A stretch of 64,000 nucleotides of DNA from Diadema setosum (lineage: Eukaryota > Echinodermata > Echinoidea > Diadematoida > Diadematidae): the NCBI GenBank assembly GCA_033980235.1, contig CM067069.1, positions 33,653,041 to 33,717,040 of the forward strand, in the 5' to 3' direction. The translations under genes and the position numbers were made by a program. Of this stretch, positions 45,059 through 56,185 are shown piece by piece (the first letter of the stretch is position 1; each line of letters opens with the position of its first letter). Under the pieces are notes generated by a model. That model was not told the DNA's origin. It made no database searches and worked only from the letters and a program-made list of their open reading frames with translations.

Positions 45059-45306
45059 AGTAATGAGAGCGATTTCGTCAGAGGTAAACGCGATGAAGAG
45101 GTTTTGAATAATAACCTAGCCAGAGCAAACTGTATTTTATCGAATTATCAAATCAAAACTGCAGATTTGAAGAATATTTATGGAATTATGTTTTTTGTTG
45201 TTGATAGATCACTCTCATTATTCTGAGTTTGATTCAAGTGCAGTGGCGTAATCTGTCTTTTCAGAGGAATATTAAACCAGCTAAGAGCCTAGTAGGCCTA
45301 TGGGAA

Positions 45307-45351
<45 letters not shown>

Positions 45352-45659
45352 GGTTTTCCCGGCCAATTTCGCACTTTTGTCAGTCCATTTGATAAAAGGT
45401 TCATTCAATTTAGCGAAAATCCTCGTCACTGCACATTCTGTCATTCAAAATTGCAAGTTGGTCGTTCAATTTAGCATTTCGATCAATGAAATTCGCACAT
45501 GTGCCTTTCGAATTCGTAAAACGAGCATTCAAATTGGCACGTGCTCTTCAGTCATTCAAATTCGCCAACACTGGCCGAAAGGGGTATTTCAGTCATTCAA
45601 TTTCGCGTATGGGCAGTCAAATTCCTAACATGTTCATTCAAATTAACGTAATGTTATTT

Positions 45660-46439
45660 CTTTTTTGAAAAGGTGATAACATTTAAACGCGTATTTCTAT
45701 GTGACTTTTTGTTTCATCCATATCATACGTATATTCTACCATTTCATTTCATTTTTCATTTCATTTCAATTTATTTTCATATTTCTCACATATATCACAA
45801 TAAAGTATATAAATACGAATATTATACAAAACATAATTTAGATGAGACTTCATCAGAATGTACAGAAGTTTGATTTGGTATAAACACGAGGTCTGTATGC
45901 ATGCGAATTAAACTGTGGTCATAATGCGAAAAAATATGATGGGGCCTGCGTAAAAGCATTAGCTTGTACAGCCGCAGGTCCCGTGAGTAATCAGATTAGG
46001 GGAAGTTTAAAGTACGGATGTTTTTTAAGACCAACTATATCTGGGGAAACCGATTAAAACAAACAAAACAAAAAATCCAATTAAATATATGTCACTAAAT
46101 AAAAATACAGAAAACAGAAAGGTCACATGCATTGTTGCAGCAGTGAACAACAACTGCAGAGATTCAAGGGGTGTGTTGCAGAGTATAGAAAATGGCGTAA
46201 CTGTATGTCATAAATACATAAGTAGAAGGTGGAATAATGAGATTTGTCGTGAATGTAAACAATACCGAAAGCTCAGGAGTAACATTCCAGCATGGGTCCT
46301 AAAACCAAGCATTCCGTGTAACCGACAGCTGTCACGCGCGAGAATTTCGATAACCGAGTGGAACAATAGGTGCATGCATGAAAAGCGCAACAGGCAGACT
46401 GTTCAAAAATAGTGTTCTTGGTTAGGATCCCGCCGGACT
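45660..46439. other. Interior of the composite, unassigned
   Basis: TTTCATTTCATT low-complexity stretch near 45745-45780. A 107-codon + frame at 46089-46412 includes CRECKQYRK but matches no family I know and may be chance. Confidence 0.35.
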
Positions 46440-47040
46440 AAGGTGGGATAGACCAGGGAGGTGAGAGGAAATCCTCTCACCTCCCTGGATAGACAAGGGG
46501 TAACATGTAAAGAGCAACAAGAACTATACACTATGCATGCCGTACAATGTAGCTGCTGAGAAGATATTGCTTCAGTTTTCATTTGAATGAGGTTACAGTG
46601 GTACAACTTACAAGCTCCATAGGGAGTTCGTTCCAATATTTGGGCCCAGCGAACATAATGTTTTTTTTTCGCAAAAATTGTTCGGGTACGTGGTATGCGT
46701 AACGTTGACGAGTTGGATAATCATGAACTGTATAATTTCTTGTAAACATTTGGGAAAATACGTCTGGTAATTGGCCAGTTGAAAATTGAAACATAAACAG
46801 GCCGACGTTGTAATAAAATAACTCGGGAATTTTCAAAATTTTATTACTAACAAAAAGTTCGTTCGTGTGGGATAAATATCCAGTGTGGTTAACAATTCTA
46901 ACAGCTCGTTTTTGTACAAGAAATAACGAATCGATAAGGTTTTTAGAAGCATTTCCCCACGCCAGAATCCCATAGTTGAGATAGGGAGATATCAAAGTTG
47001 AATTATGCTCTGTAGAATATTACTTGGAAAATAATAGCTA
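46440..47040 (-). pseudogene. LINE reverse transcriptase C-terminal fragment
   Basis: The open frame 46579-46995 (minus) reads MISPYLNYGILAWGN, LVQKRAVRIVNH, a TGYLSHTNELFVSNKILKI stretch, FTRNYTVHDYPTRQ and IMFAGPKYWNELP. These are the thumb and tail motifs of Jockey/BS/Rex-type non-LTR retrotransposons (PYLNYGIxxWG, LQKRAVRII, GPKxWNxLP). It continues in frame for some residues below 46579. The catalytic palm and everything upstream are missing, so this is a 5'-truncated dead copy inside the TIR composite. Confidence 0.85.
46453..46488. repeat. Perfect 17 bp hairpin
   Basis: CCAGGGAGGTGAGAGGA, spacer AA, TCCTCTCACCTCCCTGG. It lies at the 3' side of the LINE fragment. Could be a fold-back scar or an RNA hairpin. 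Confidence 0.88.
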
Positions 47041-47640
47041 AGTTTGTTAACCATAAAAAATATAACTCGAGTTTGTTGTTCTGTAACGCCCCTTTTCTTT
47101 CATACATGTCATTTTAGGCCTACATGTACCAATACTATACAGATTAACTTCATCTTCTTACAGTCATGACAGCACAAGTTAGATAAGGTAACAGACGTAT
47201 TTCTCAAGAAGACAAAAAAAGAATTATAGGAACATTGATGATCATAACCTTGACTTCCTAGAACTGGCCGACACAATAAAGCACTCAACGGCCAGATAAG
47301 TTGTGGCCACATAATGCACTATCTTCGGACTGGAAGAATCACTAAGCACACTGAAGAAAGAAAAAAAAAAACTGTTGCCAAAATCTCTAAAATAAGTACG
47401 AAAATATGAAATGTAATGACGCTTGCAAAACAATAACTATGTTGACAAAAAGAAAGAAAGAAAGAACCAAAGCATAAACATGCGTGCTAAATTGACTGCA
47501 AAAGATGTTAAATTATGGATGCCCAAAAATGAATTTGAATGAACGAGTGCGGCATGTCCGTGATCACGTGACTATAATCATTCTAAATTGAATGAACGAA
47601 TAACGAAATGGTGCTTGATTTACGAATCTCAATTGAACTA
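47041..47640. other. Interior of the composite, no gene seen
   Basis: No coding signal. The last 130 bp carry TGAATTTGAATGAACGA words belonging to the subterminal array of the composite. Confidence 0.4.
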
Positions 47641-49103
47641 GAAATGTCGCTTTGGCGACTGGTATGCCTCCGCCATAATGCATGATTTTCCCAATAGGTC
47701 TAGATAGTACATGTGGACACTGTGTGATTACATTTCCACAAAATTGGCAAAATATTGGAATGACAAGTTTGTCACAAATGTGTTGAATGTTCACCTTCCT
47801 TGACATAGGTTTAATTGGATGAATAAGAGAGCATGTATCTAGGGATTTAAGGACTTTAACTTGACTTTGACCCATTCATACATTTAGCCATTGAGTAATT
47901 TTCAAGGTACAGGTGTGGAGAAAAAGTGCAATTTCTGAATTGAATAGTAAATTGTTACCATTTTCATCTGGCCCTTGACCCTAAAATTCATAAGATAATT
48001 ACTTTCAGGTAGAACATGCATAATATGTACTAAGTTTCAAGGTAACTTGAGCCACTTCCGAGATATGGAGGAAAAAGTTCAGCACTTTCACTTGATCTTT
48101 GACCTTTTGACCTTTGAGGCAAAAAGAGAAAAAAAAAAACTTTCCAGAGAATTTCTATTAGGTTACACATGCATACACCAAGTGTAAAAAAATAACCCTG
48201 CTGGCATTGCATAAATATGAGGGTAATAGTAAAATTTTGAAGTCTTGCACTTGACCTTTGACCCCATGAACCCTACATTCTCTAGATAATCACTTCCAGT
48301 CAGTACATGTGTATACTATGTTCCATGAAGATACCTTGAACAATTTTCCAAGGTACGGAGAAAAAAAAAAGAAGTTTTAATATTCTTACTTGACCTTTTG
48401 CCCTTTGAACTTTGACCTCATGACCCAAACTTTCACCAGAGAATCTTAATTGGGTAATACATGTATACACTAAGTTTCAAGAAAATATCTTCAGGCATTC
48501 AATAGATATGGTGGAAATAGTGAAATTTTATGTATTTGACCCTGACCTTTTGACCTTTGACCTTTGACCTCATGATCCAAACTTTCACAAGAGAATCTTA
48601 ATTGGGTAATACATGTATACACTAAGTTTCAAGAAAATCTCTTCAGGCATTCAATAGATATGGTGGAAATAGTGAAATTTTATGTATTTGACCCTGACCT
48701 TTTGACCTTTGACCTTTGACCTCATGACCCAAACTTTCACCAGAGAATCTTAATTGGGTAATACATGTATACACTAAGTTTCAAGAAAATATCTTCAGGC
48801 ATTCAATAGATATGTTGGAAATAGTGACATTTTATGTATTTGACCTTGACCTTTTGACATTTGACCTTGAGCATGTGCACCCAAAAGTTGATAGGCACAA
48901 CTTCACCCCCTAATACACATACATGCCAAGTTTCATTAGGATACCTCAACAGGTTTCGATAGTTACCTTGTCCACAAAATTCATTACGGACGGACGGAAG
49001 GACGGACGGACGGACGGAAGGACGGACGGACGGACGGACGGACGGACGGACGGACAACCCGAAAACATAATGCCTCCGGCACCACTTCGTGGCGGAGGCA
49101 TAA
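47641..49103. repeat. Dispersed repeat with ATGCCTCCGCCA inverted ends and TGACCTTT blocks
   Basis: Near the left end GTATGCCTCCGCCA (about 47664-47677) and at the right TGGCGGAGGCAT form inverted ends; the right end is itself a hairpin ATGCCTCCGGCACCACTTCGTGGCGGAGGCAT-like structure. Inside are tandem TTGACCTTTTGACCTTTGACC phrases, repeated GTACATGTATACACTAAGTTTC phrases, and a (GGAC)n-type microsatellite at 48989-49056. A diverged copy in the reverse sense is at 10702-11550. It is inserted within the TIR composite. No protein. Confidence 0.8.
48400..48855. repeat. 152 bp tandem repeat, three copies
   Basis: The phrase GAATCTTAATTGGGTAATAC begins at 48441, 48593 and 48745. Units differ at only a few positions, so the amplification is recent compared with the rest of the repeat. 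Confidence 0.92.
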
Positions 49104-49277
49104 AAAGTGTTAATTAGAATGAGGCTAAAGGTAATTTGAATGTTCCAAAATGAATTTGAATGAAGATATCATAAAATTGAACTACCGAACATGTCATCTA
49201 CGCTAAATTTTGCTAAATTGAATGCAGCAATTAGGAATTGGACTGACAAAAGTGCGAAATTGGCCGGGAAAACCTAT

Positions 49278-49402
49278 ATTATTATCATCATTATTGTTAT
49301 TGATATTATTATTACTATTATTTATCATTATAAGGGAGGTTCCAACAATGCTGCAAACCCCTTAAACAGTATAATCCTACGTTGTTTCGCCCAATGAAGT
49401 TA

Positions 49403-49440
<38 letters not shown>

Positions 49441-51210
49441 GCAGAAACCTAACTTTTGGTATAAACATATATACTTCTATACGCAGATATACATACTCTC
49501 ACATACACACTCTTACACAAACGAATTCCGCTCACGTCCAGGCTAGTTATTGTCATTATTTTCCATTTTTTAACTGTTTAGTGTAAAGAAGTGAAGGAGA
49601 CATACATGTAGTCGAAGCAAACCGATAATTTTTCAACTGTTCTATGTTATTTTCTCACATTCAGGTTTCGTAGCAGCCTATTTATCTCACAAGGCCTGAT
49701 CACGACATACTGTAGAAGCAAACATACAAAACGCAAAAAAAAAAAAAAAAAAAACTACAGCAGATGTAGCGGCAGACATAAGTAAGCTCTTGCAAAATAT
49801 TTTATTACATTGTTCAAGAATCACATGGCGCAAAAACAAATATCTCGAAGTTTAATGAACACTTTGTGGTCACTTTACAAACTTATGCTATCTTGAGACG
49901 AACATTAGCAATAGACTGTTCTAGTGAGAGTAAAAACCGATAGTTTGCCATGGGATTTCTTTCAATTATTCTTGAACGAATCCGCAGGCAAAAAAAAAAA
50001 AAATGTAAATGTTTGATGTCTTTCAAACTTAGCTGTTGCTCCAAAGTCAGATTCCATTATGATTAACTTAGTAAATTTATCAACATGGTGTGTTGGTGAA
50101 GATTGGTAGATTCAGCCTCCGAAAATGACGTTGTCCCCTCGTTATACAACAACAGCAAGAAAACTTCACTAAAAAGAAAAACGAATCTTTCAGCTGAAAT
50201 TACAAAAGGGGAGTAACAAAAATATACAGGCTCAAAATTCGTTAATATTTTTAGCAAAAATATGGATATACCCAGGTGTCAAACGAAGATTTTACTATTC
50301 TGATCGTTAAAAACATTTCATTACATTCACAAACATTTTTTTTTTTTCGGGAGGAGGGGGGGGGGGTAGTTAAGTAGTATGTAGCACAGGAGTGTAAGAA
50401 CATTCGGGGCTCGTGATTGACTTCCAGATTTTGATTTATAATGTATGCATTCAAAAACTGTTTACAGTGACTATACATATTGCACCATGTCAGTTTAAAG
50501 GTGAGAACTAATGCTACTCGTTTTCATGGGAAGTCGCTAAATTTGGCAGAGTTTGTACTATACATTATATAGGACCATTTACACTTGCTTGGAAAGACCA
50601 CAGTGCTACGAAAACTATGGCACTTTGATGATGATAGACAACAACATTACGGTGAGCTTACACTATACAGGGTGGCCCCAAAAATTTTAACAGCAGGTTT
50701 TTTGGACTTTGCTGGGATAAAATGCGATAGTATTTTAGCTTGTTGGGTGGAGAATCCATTCTTCGTTGAAATTTTAATACATTAGAATCAATTTGGTGGA
50801 GAAGTCTTTATTTTATTAGCAGATCAGTTTGAATAGTCATTTCCGGGGTTTGCTCGTGTAGCAAATTCAGAGCTCTGTCCTGCATTGATATGAGATCGAT
50901 TACAACACTTTTGCTACATGAGAAGTAATCATGGAAAATGAATTAAAGCTATTTTTTCATTATTGATTAAAATAAGGCTCCTTAAATATATACAAATGAC
51001 GAATTTCTCACAAAAAGGATATTCTTTGAAACACATGGGTTACAGAAAATAACAAAATAACTAAGTAAGAAAACCTGTTTGCAGGCAGTTCGCTGTCACT
51101 ATGTTAGTCTAAAACCTTCATTGGATGGAGTAATTATACCCCTCCCTCGTTCGAGAGGGTGTGAAAGTTTGAATTAACATGGATATTACGATCTCGTGTT
51201 GTGCATGATT
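49278..51210. other. No gene seen; microsatellites and a mariner-like end
   Basis: ATT tract 49278-49330, CA tract about 49405-49437, A tract 49737-49754, T/G tract 50337-50367. At 50667 TACAGGGTGGCCCCAAAA resembles the end of a mariner-type element, but no partner end was found. Confidence 0.45.
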
Positions 51211-53541
51211 TTTAGGTGATCCGAGTATCCTCTCGGATCACCTTCTGTTTTTGTGCGGATTCTTTCTTCTTCTTTTTCTTCTTTCTCCCCAAAAGTTGTG
51301 CATCGATTAGCTCAGAAAGTCCTCTTCCTATCAATTTCAAACTTATACCATATATGTATCGTCTCCCGAAGACGGCAATCGAACTAAAATCAAAGTGATC
51401 AGTCGACCGTGACGTCACTATGACGTCATTATATGAAAACACATTATCAATCATATCTCATTAATGGAATGGAATTTTTCAATGAAATTTACGTCACATA
51501 TATTTCAAGTTATGCGCATTCTACTCATATTCTCAAAATTCATATTTTCTCTTAAAACGTGCGCGTACGCGCGCGTTGAAATATTTGTATGCTCAAATCT
51601 AGCTCAAATTTTTTTTGGACACGTTTCAGACCATTTGGAGCATTTTTTGACAAATTGAAAAAATTGGACGGACGCGTACGCGCGCGCACATATACGCACG
51701 CACAGCTCATATGCAATGGAAATTTCCCATTTTTTCACACTTATTGGATGTCTGAAATGTCAAGGAATATTTCTACCAAGTTTCAAGTCAATCCGACTCA
51801 ATATGACGTCATACGGACCCGTCAAAGTTGAAATTCCGCGCGCGCGTCAATGGCGATATACAGTCCAACAATGCCAAAAAACCGCCAATTTTGAATCCGA
51901 TTTTACTCGTCAGGATGGACGGTGACCCCCCATTTTCTTGACATATTCTGAAAGCTGATGAGTTGTACATGTCAATTCATGGGTTGGCGATGCTGGAAAA
52001 ATGATTAAAAGATATCAAATTTCTTAATACAATTAAAAAAGTAAATTTTCAAAATGACGTCATCAAATTTCAAGTTCACTCGAGCGTATCTCACTTATCC
52101 TTTGCCAATTTTCACCCAGATTTCAGTATGTTGTAGCTTATTAAAATACTCTTTCATGCATGTGATAACATTATTTTGATTGGATGACGGTATCACCTCG
52201 TAAAAATGGATTGAAAGTAATCTTGTCAAATTTGACCAGTTTACGTGTTATCTCTATGGGAGTGCAGTTTTTCTGGAAATGAAAATTGACATGACTGTCT
52301 TTTTCGAGCACTAGCTCACTTATGCTTCGGTGAATTTCTCCCAGATTTTAATATGTTGTAGCTGAGACTTTGCGCTATCGTAATGTGCCCTTTGTTTTTT
52401 CATACGGTGTCGGGATCATGTCCAAAAACTTGGTTGAAATTAAAGCTTATCTTCGATGTATTGAGATATTCCTTTCTTTTTGCAACTTTCTTTACAATAA
52501 CTCAAGAAAAACAAGCTCTATCAGCCCAATATTTTGCACATGTTTAGTTCATGTCACGTACATTATTTCATAAAATAACAACTACTTGATCAGACGTAAT
52601 CTTGGGTATGTAAATTAGGGTCAAAGGTCATAAATGTATCATCTTGTATCTTGGTGAATACATGTCCAATCTTTTTCATATTTTGCACACGTAACGACCA
52701 TGTTACAAGGATCATTTCACAAAATAACCACTTTTTGCTCAGTTGCCATCTTGGCTGTGCAAAGTGGGGTCAAAGGTCATATGTACTTCTTTCTTTATCT
52801 TCGTTATGACGTGTTATCTCTATGGGAGGGAATTTTTGTAGATGTGAAAATTGACATGATTGTCTTTATCGAGCACTAGCTCACTTATGCTTCGGTGAAT
52901 TTCTCCCAGATTTTAATATGTTGTAGCTGAGACTTTGGGCTATCGAAAATGTGTCCTTCATTTTTCATACGATGTCGGGATCACGTCCAAAAACTTGGTT
53001 GAAATTAAAGCTGATCTTCGATGTATTGAGATATTTCTTTCTTTCTGCAACTTTCTTTACAATAACTCAAGAAAAACAGGCCTTATCACCCCCATATTTT
53101 GCACATGTTTAGTTCATGTCACGCACATTATTTCATACAATTACAACTACCTGATCAGACGTCATCTTGGGTATGTAAATTAGGGTCAAAGGTCATAAAT
53201 GTATCATCCTGTATCTTGGTGAATACATGTCCTATCTTTCCCATATTTTGCACACGTAAAGACCATGTTACAAGGATCATTTCACAAAATAACCACTTTT
53301 TGCTCAGATGCCATCTTGTCTGTGCAAAGTTGGGTCAAAGGTCAAATATACTTCATTCTGTATCTTCGTTAGTGTATACGGAATTGTGTACCATAGATGG
53401 CAGGTCTGACTCCCTTTTCTAAATGAGAATCCAAACATCACACGGCCAATGTCCACTAAACACAGATGAAACCGGTATGGTCATGCCTATTGGGATCAGG
53501 AGACTCAAATCGTTGATTTACGAACAGATCGGATCACCTAA
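51211..53541. mobile_element. TIR element with AGGTGATCCGAG hairpin end
   Basis: The left end is a hairpin, AGGTGATCCGAG, six bases, CTCGGATCACCT (51213-51242). The right end has ATCGGATCACCT near 53527-53538, the inverse of the first arm. The interior contains (TTC)n, a stretch of GCGCGTACGCGCGC words at 51555-51710, phrases like GGTCAAAGGTCATA, and a 566 bp tandem duplication. No transposase. Boundaries on the right are approximate. Confidence 0.6.
52245..53375. repeat. 566 bp tandem duplication
   Basis: GTGTTATCTCTATGGGAG starts at 52245 and again at 52811. The two copies run in parallel through TTCGAGCACTAGCTCACTTATGCT, TTGAAATTAAAGC, TTTTGCACATG and GGGTCAAAGGTCAT, with scattered substitutions. 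Open frames in both (MRYRNVPFVFSYGVG and MGYRKCVLHFSYDVG) reflect the duplication, not a gene. Confidence 0.9.
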
Positions 53542-54162
53542 TTTGTCAGTCTTGACAAATTCCGAGTCTAGTTTAAATTTTATTTTGAAGACTTTGGAGT
53601 CATGCTAAATTTAATGTAGTAATAACACAGTGAAAAGGAAGCCAACAGTTAAACAATTCAACCCCGGGTGCATGACAAATATAAGTATACGCCTACTTTC
53701 TTTTCTGCATAAACCAACCCCAAATTTATCATGCAAACACGCACACTGTCTATGAATGTGAATAAGTTCTTCTTTTTGTGCTGCCTTGAGAAAGATCGAT
53801 TGTGATCATTATGCACATGTATACTTTTTTCCGTTTTAATGTTTATAATAACGTACATCATTTACGTAACGGTTTATGCACTCTTATCTCATAACCCGAT
53901 GAAAATGTTTCGAATAAACCAGAAAGAGGCAAGGTGATGCGATATGCATTCTACCTGTAAGTGAGGAAAACGAGGGAAATATTTTGTACATTTACGTAGG
54001 CCCTACTGGTCATGAAGGAATACAGTCTTCATTCTGGACAATTTTTGTACATGCTCCATTTGCAAGTTTAGAGACGTTGGCGGCTGTGATGGGTGGGAGG
54101 TTTGGTCCTTTCCATTAAAACGCAGAGGTTATCCGTGAGAAAGAAAAATGCAGGAAAGTGTA
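53542..54162. other. No gene seen
   Basis: AT-rich sequence with no supported feature between the TIR element and the next TIR. Confidence 0.4.
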
Positions 54163-54243
54163 GGGGAGACCGGGAAGAAATGGGACATTTTTGCATCATT
54201 ATGAAAGATTCCTTGTAACTTTTCCAATATTTTGTCACACTAG

Positions 54244-55382
54244 TGTTACGACCAAAATCACTCTGAGAATGATCGCACAAAAGAAACAATCAACTAATGT
54301 TCAGGCGGTTTATTAACAGCGATATTGTGGGTACAGACTCGTAATCGGTTTTCACATCAGTACAATAATGATCAATAGAAACAATTACAAATCAGTAATA
54401 GAATCACTTACACTTATTACATGCAATATCCCTGGAAATGTCCAAATACGATGCTCGATACACAAAGGAATGATCCACGATGCACCGATGAATGATACCT
54501 TCGACGTAAATCCAGAGGTGCAGGTTACGATAGTCCAAGGTATAGATCCGGGGTAAAATCCAAGTTATGTGTCCACAGCAAAACGTGCTGAATCCAAATG
54601 TTATGACGACCACGTCCAGTTGATGCGTTGAATGATGATTCACTTTATAATGTCCAGCGAGGAATCCAGCCCGTCACAGCTTTGCCGTAACAATGTCCGT
54701 TGACACTAAAATATGGAGTCTATCTCCAATGTAGGCAAATTAATTCTCAGCAGGCAAAATGTCTCCCAGGCCTTATCTCCACAAACACAGTTTGTATAGC
54801 AGGTCAGCAGGTAACACAGGACTGACTATAACAAGTCGCTTCAGAGCCAGAAGTAACGTAACTCTCAGAGCAGAGGTGTTGGGTACTCTGCCTACCTCAG
54901 AATTTCTCTGGCTTATATACTATCCATTCACCCCTTTCTAGTACATTCTGTTATTTTCTCCAACCTGGGGCCACATACCTGAACATACTAGCAAGTCCAA
55001 ATTCCAGGAATCCTGGATGACTCACTGCCTAACTATGTGCATAACATCATTGCCAAAATTAACTACCAATCACATTGGGCTACAAGGGCAGTGCCTCACT
55101 CAGCCAGCACTTCCCAGAATTTTCTGGAATGGGTGAAATCATTCTAGATTGAGTGAGCTATAATGTATTTCCTGTCACATGCATACATGCATACATGTAC
55201 TGTAGCTACATTGTATACCATGTAGAAAATTCTCCACTGATCTGGTCAGCCTGTATGTACTATATCTATATCATATAGAATGTTCTCCATTAATCTGGTC
55301 ACCCTGTGTACATACATATTAAAACAACCATGCATACAGCCTTGATACATGTACATAACTACTTGTGTGTACATTTGTGACA
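54244..55382 (-). mobile_element. Solo LTR, 1139 bp, second copy inverted
   Basis: Reads TGTTACGACCAAAATC to ...TACATTTGTGACA, the reverse complement of the copy at 41324, with scattered differences. CTAG at 54240-54243 and 55383-55386 is a clean 4 bp target duplication. It lies about 80 bp inside the left TIR of the putative 9 kb element and so postdates it. Confidence 0.93.
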
Positions 55383-55386
55383 CTAG

Positions 55387-55469
55387 GTCATAATCATAAT
55401 TATGTAGTATAGGTTCTGAAATTTATAGTAGAGTACTTAATGATGCCCCTATATATATAATGATGCCCC

Positions 55470-55512
<43 letters not shown>

Positions 55513-55789
55513 ATTTTCGTGTAATTAATGATTTGTTTAGCCCCTAATTTTGGGGGAAATGGGACATCAAGCGGGGAGAAATGAGCAGTACAACCTGGAG
55601 AGAAATTGGATAACCATCATGACCAAAGTAGGATTTACATGTGCCGCGGGGAGAAATGTAACACTGCCCTATTAAATTTCTCCCAGTGGTAACAGAAACA
55701 GTAAAAGATCCCTGCGAATTTTTCATACCTGCATGTCATTTATCAAGCAATGTTATTTTCAGAAGTTTGCACACTTATTAAAACGTCGG
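55387..55789. other. TIR-derived sequence and TA microsatellite
   Basis: TA tract about 55470-55509. GGGGGAAATGGGACATCAAGC and GCGGGGAGAAATG phrases at 55551-55660 echo the terminal GGGGAGAAATGGGACA motif of the surrounding element. Confidence 0.55.
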
Positions 55790-56185
55790 TGTTACCACGA
55801 ACCGACGCTATTTCGTTTTTGAGCAAAAATGCAATTCTGAGAAAATCGCGTTTAAAGATCTCACAAGTTTTAGACAGCGTTTTCAATGATTTTTCCTGTC
55901 TTGTGTGTGAAAATTTTGACAGGGTGATGAGAGTGGAAGTTGTTCTTCCTATCCATAGTGTAATTTTAGTGTGAATTCAAAAGAATTACGATATTTCTGT
56001 CTTCAAACTCACTGCGTCGGTTCGTAAATCCATCGTTTCTTGCGCGCACCATAGGTTATGTACTTAAGCGCGGGTCTCACGAACCGACGTAAGTTGTATT
56101 ACGCCGGTTCGTGGGACCCGCGCTGTAGGGCCTGCACAATAGGTAACGTGCAATACGCGTGTATTTACGAACCGTCGCTATTTCA
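55790..56185. repeat. Left subterminal ACGAACCGACG cluster
   Basis: Motif occurrences in both orientations at about 55797, 56013, 56080, 56103 and 56167, some in an inverted pair (ACGAACCGACGTAAGTTGTA / TACGCCGGTTCGT). Its partner cluster is at 62785-63070. Confidence 0.8.

Larger units (their letters stand above)
45350..49277. mobile_element. 3.9 kb TIR composite flanked by ATT microsatellites
   Basis: Left end AGGTTTTCCCGGCCAATTTC (through GCACTTTTGTCAGTCCA) has a perfect inverse at the right end (49241-49277). Inside both ends run degenerate arrays of TTCATTCAAATT-type words, in opposite orientation (45400-45650 and 47510-47640/49110-49240). ATT microsatellite lies directly outside both ends (45309-45349 and 49278-49325), hiding any target duplication. 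The interior contains a LINE fragment, a hairpin and another dispersed repeat, so the structure is a nest. Transposase not seen. Confidence 0.75.

Noticed and set aside
44815..45226. Open frame of repeated VKMAE (also 63563-63925 minus)
   Set aside because: The unit is 15 bp, so frames stay open automatically; units decay without preserving the frame at array ends.
46089..46412. 107-codon + frame with CRECKQYRK
   Set aside because: No family match, no splice or expression clue, and it lies inside a nest of repeats.
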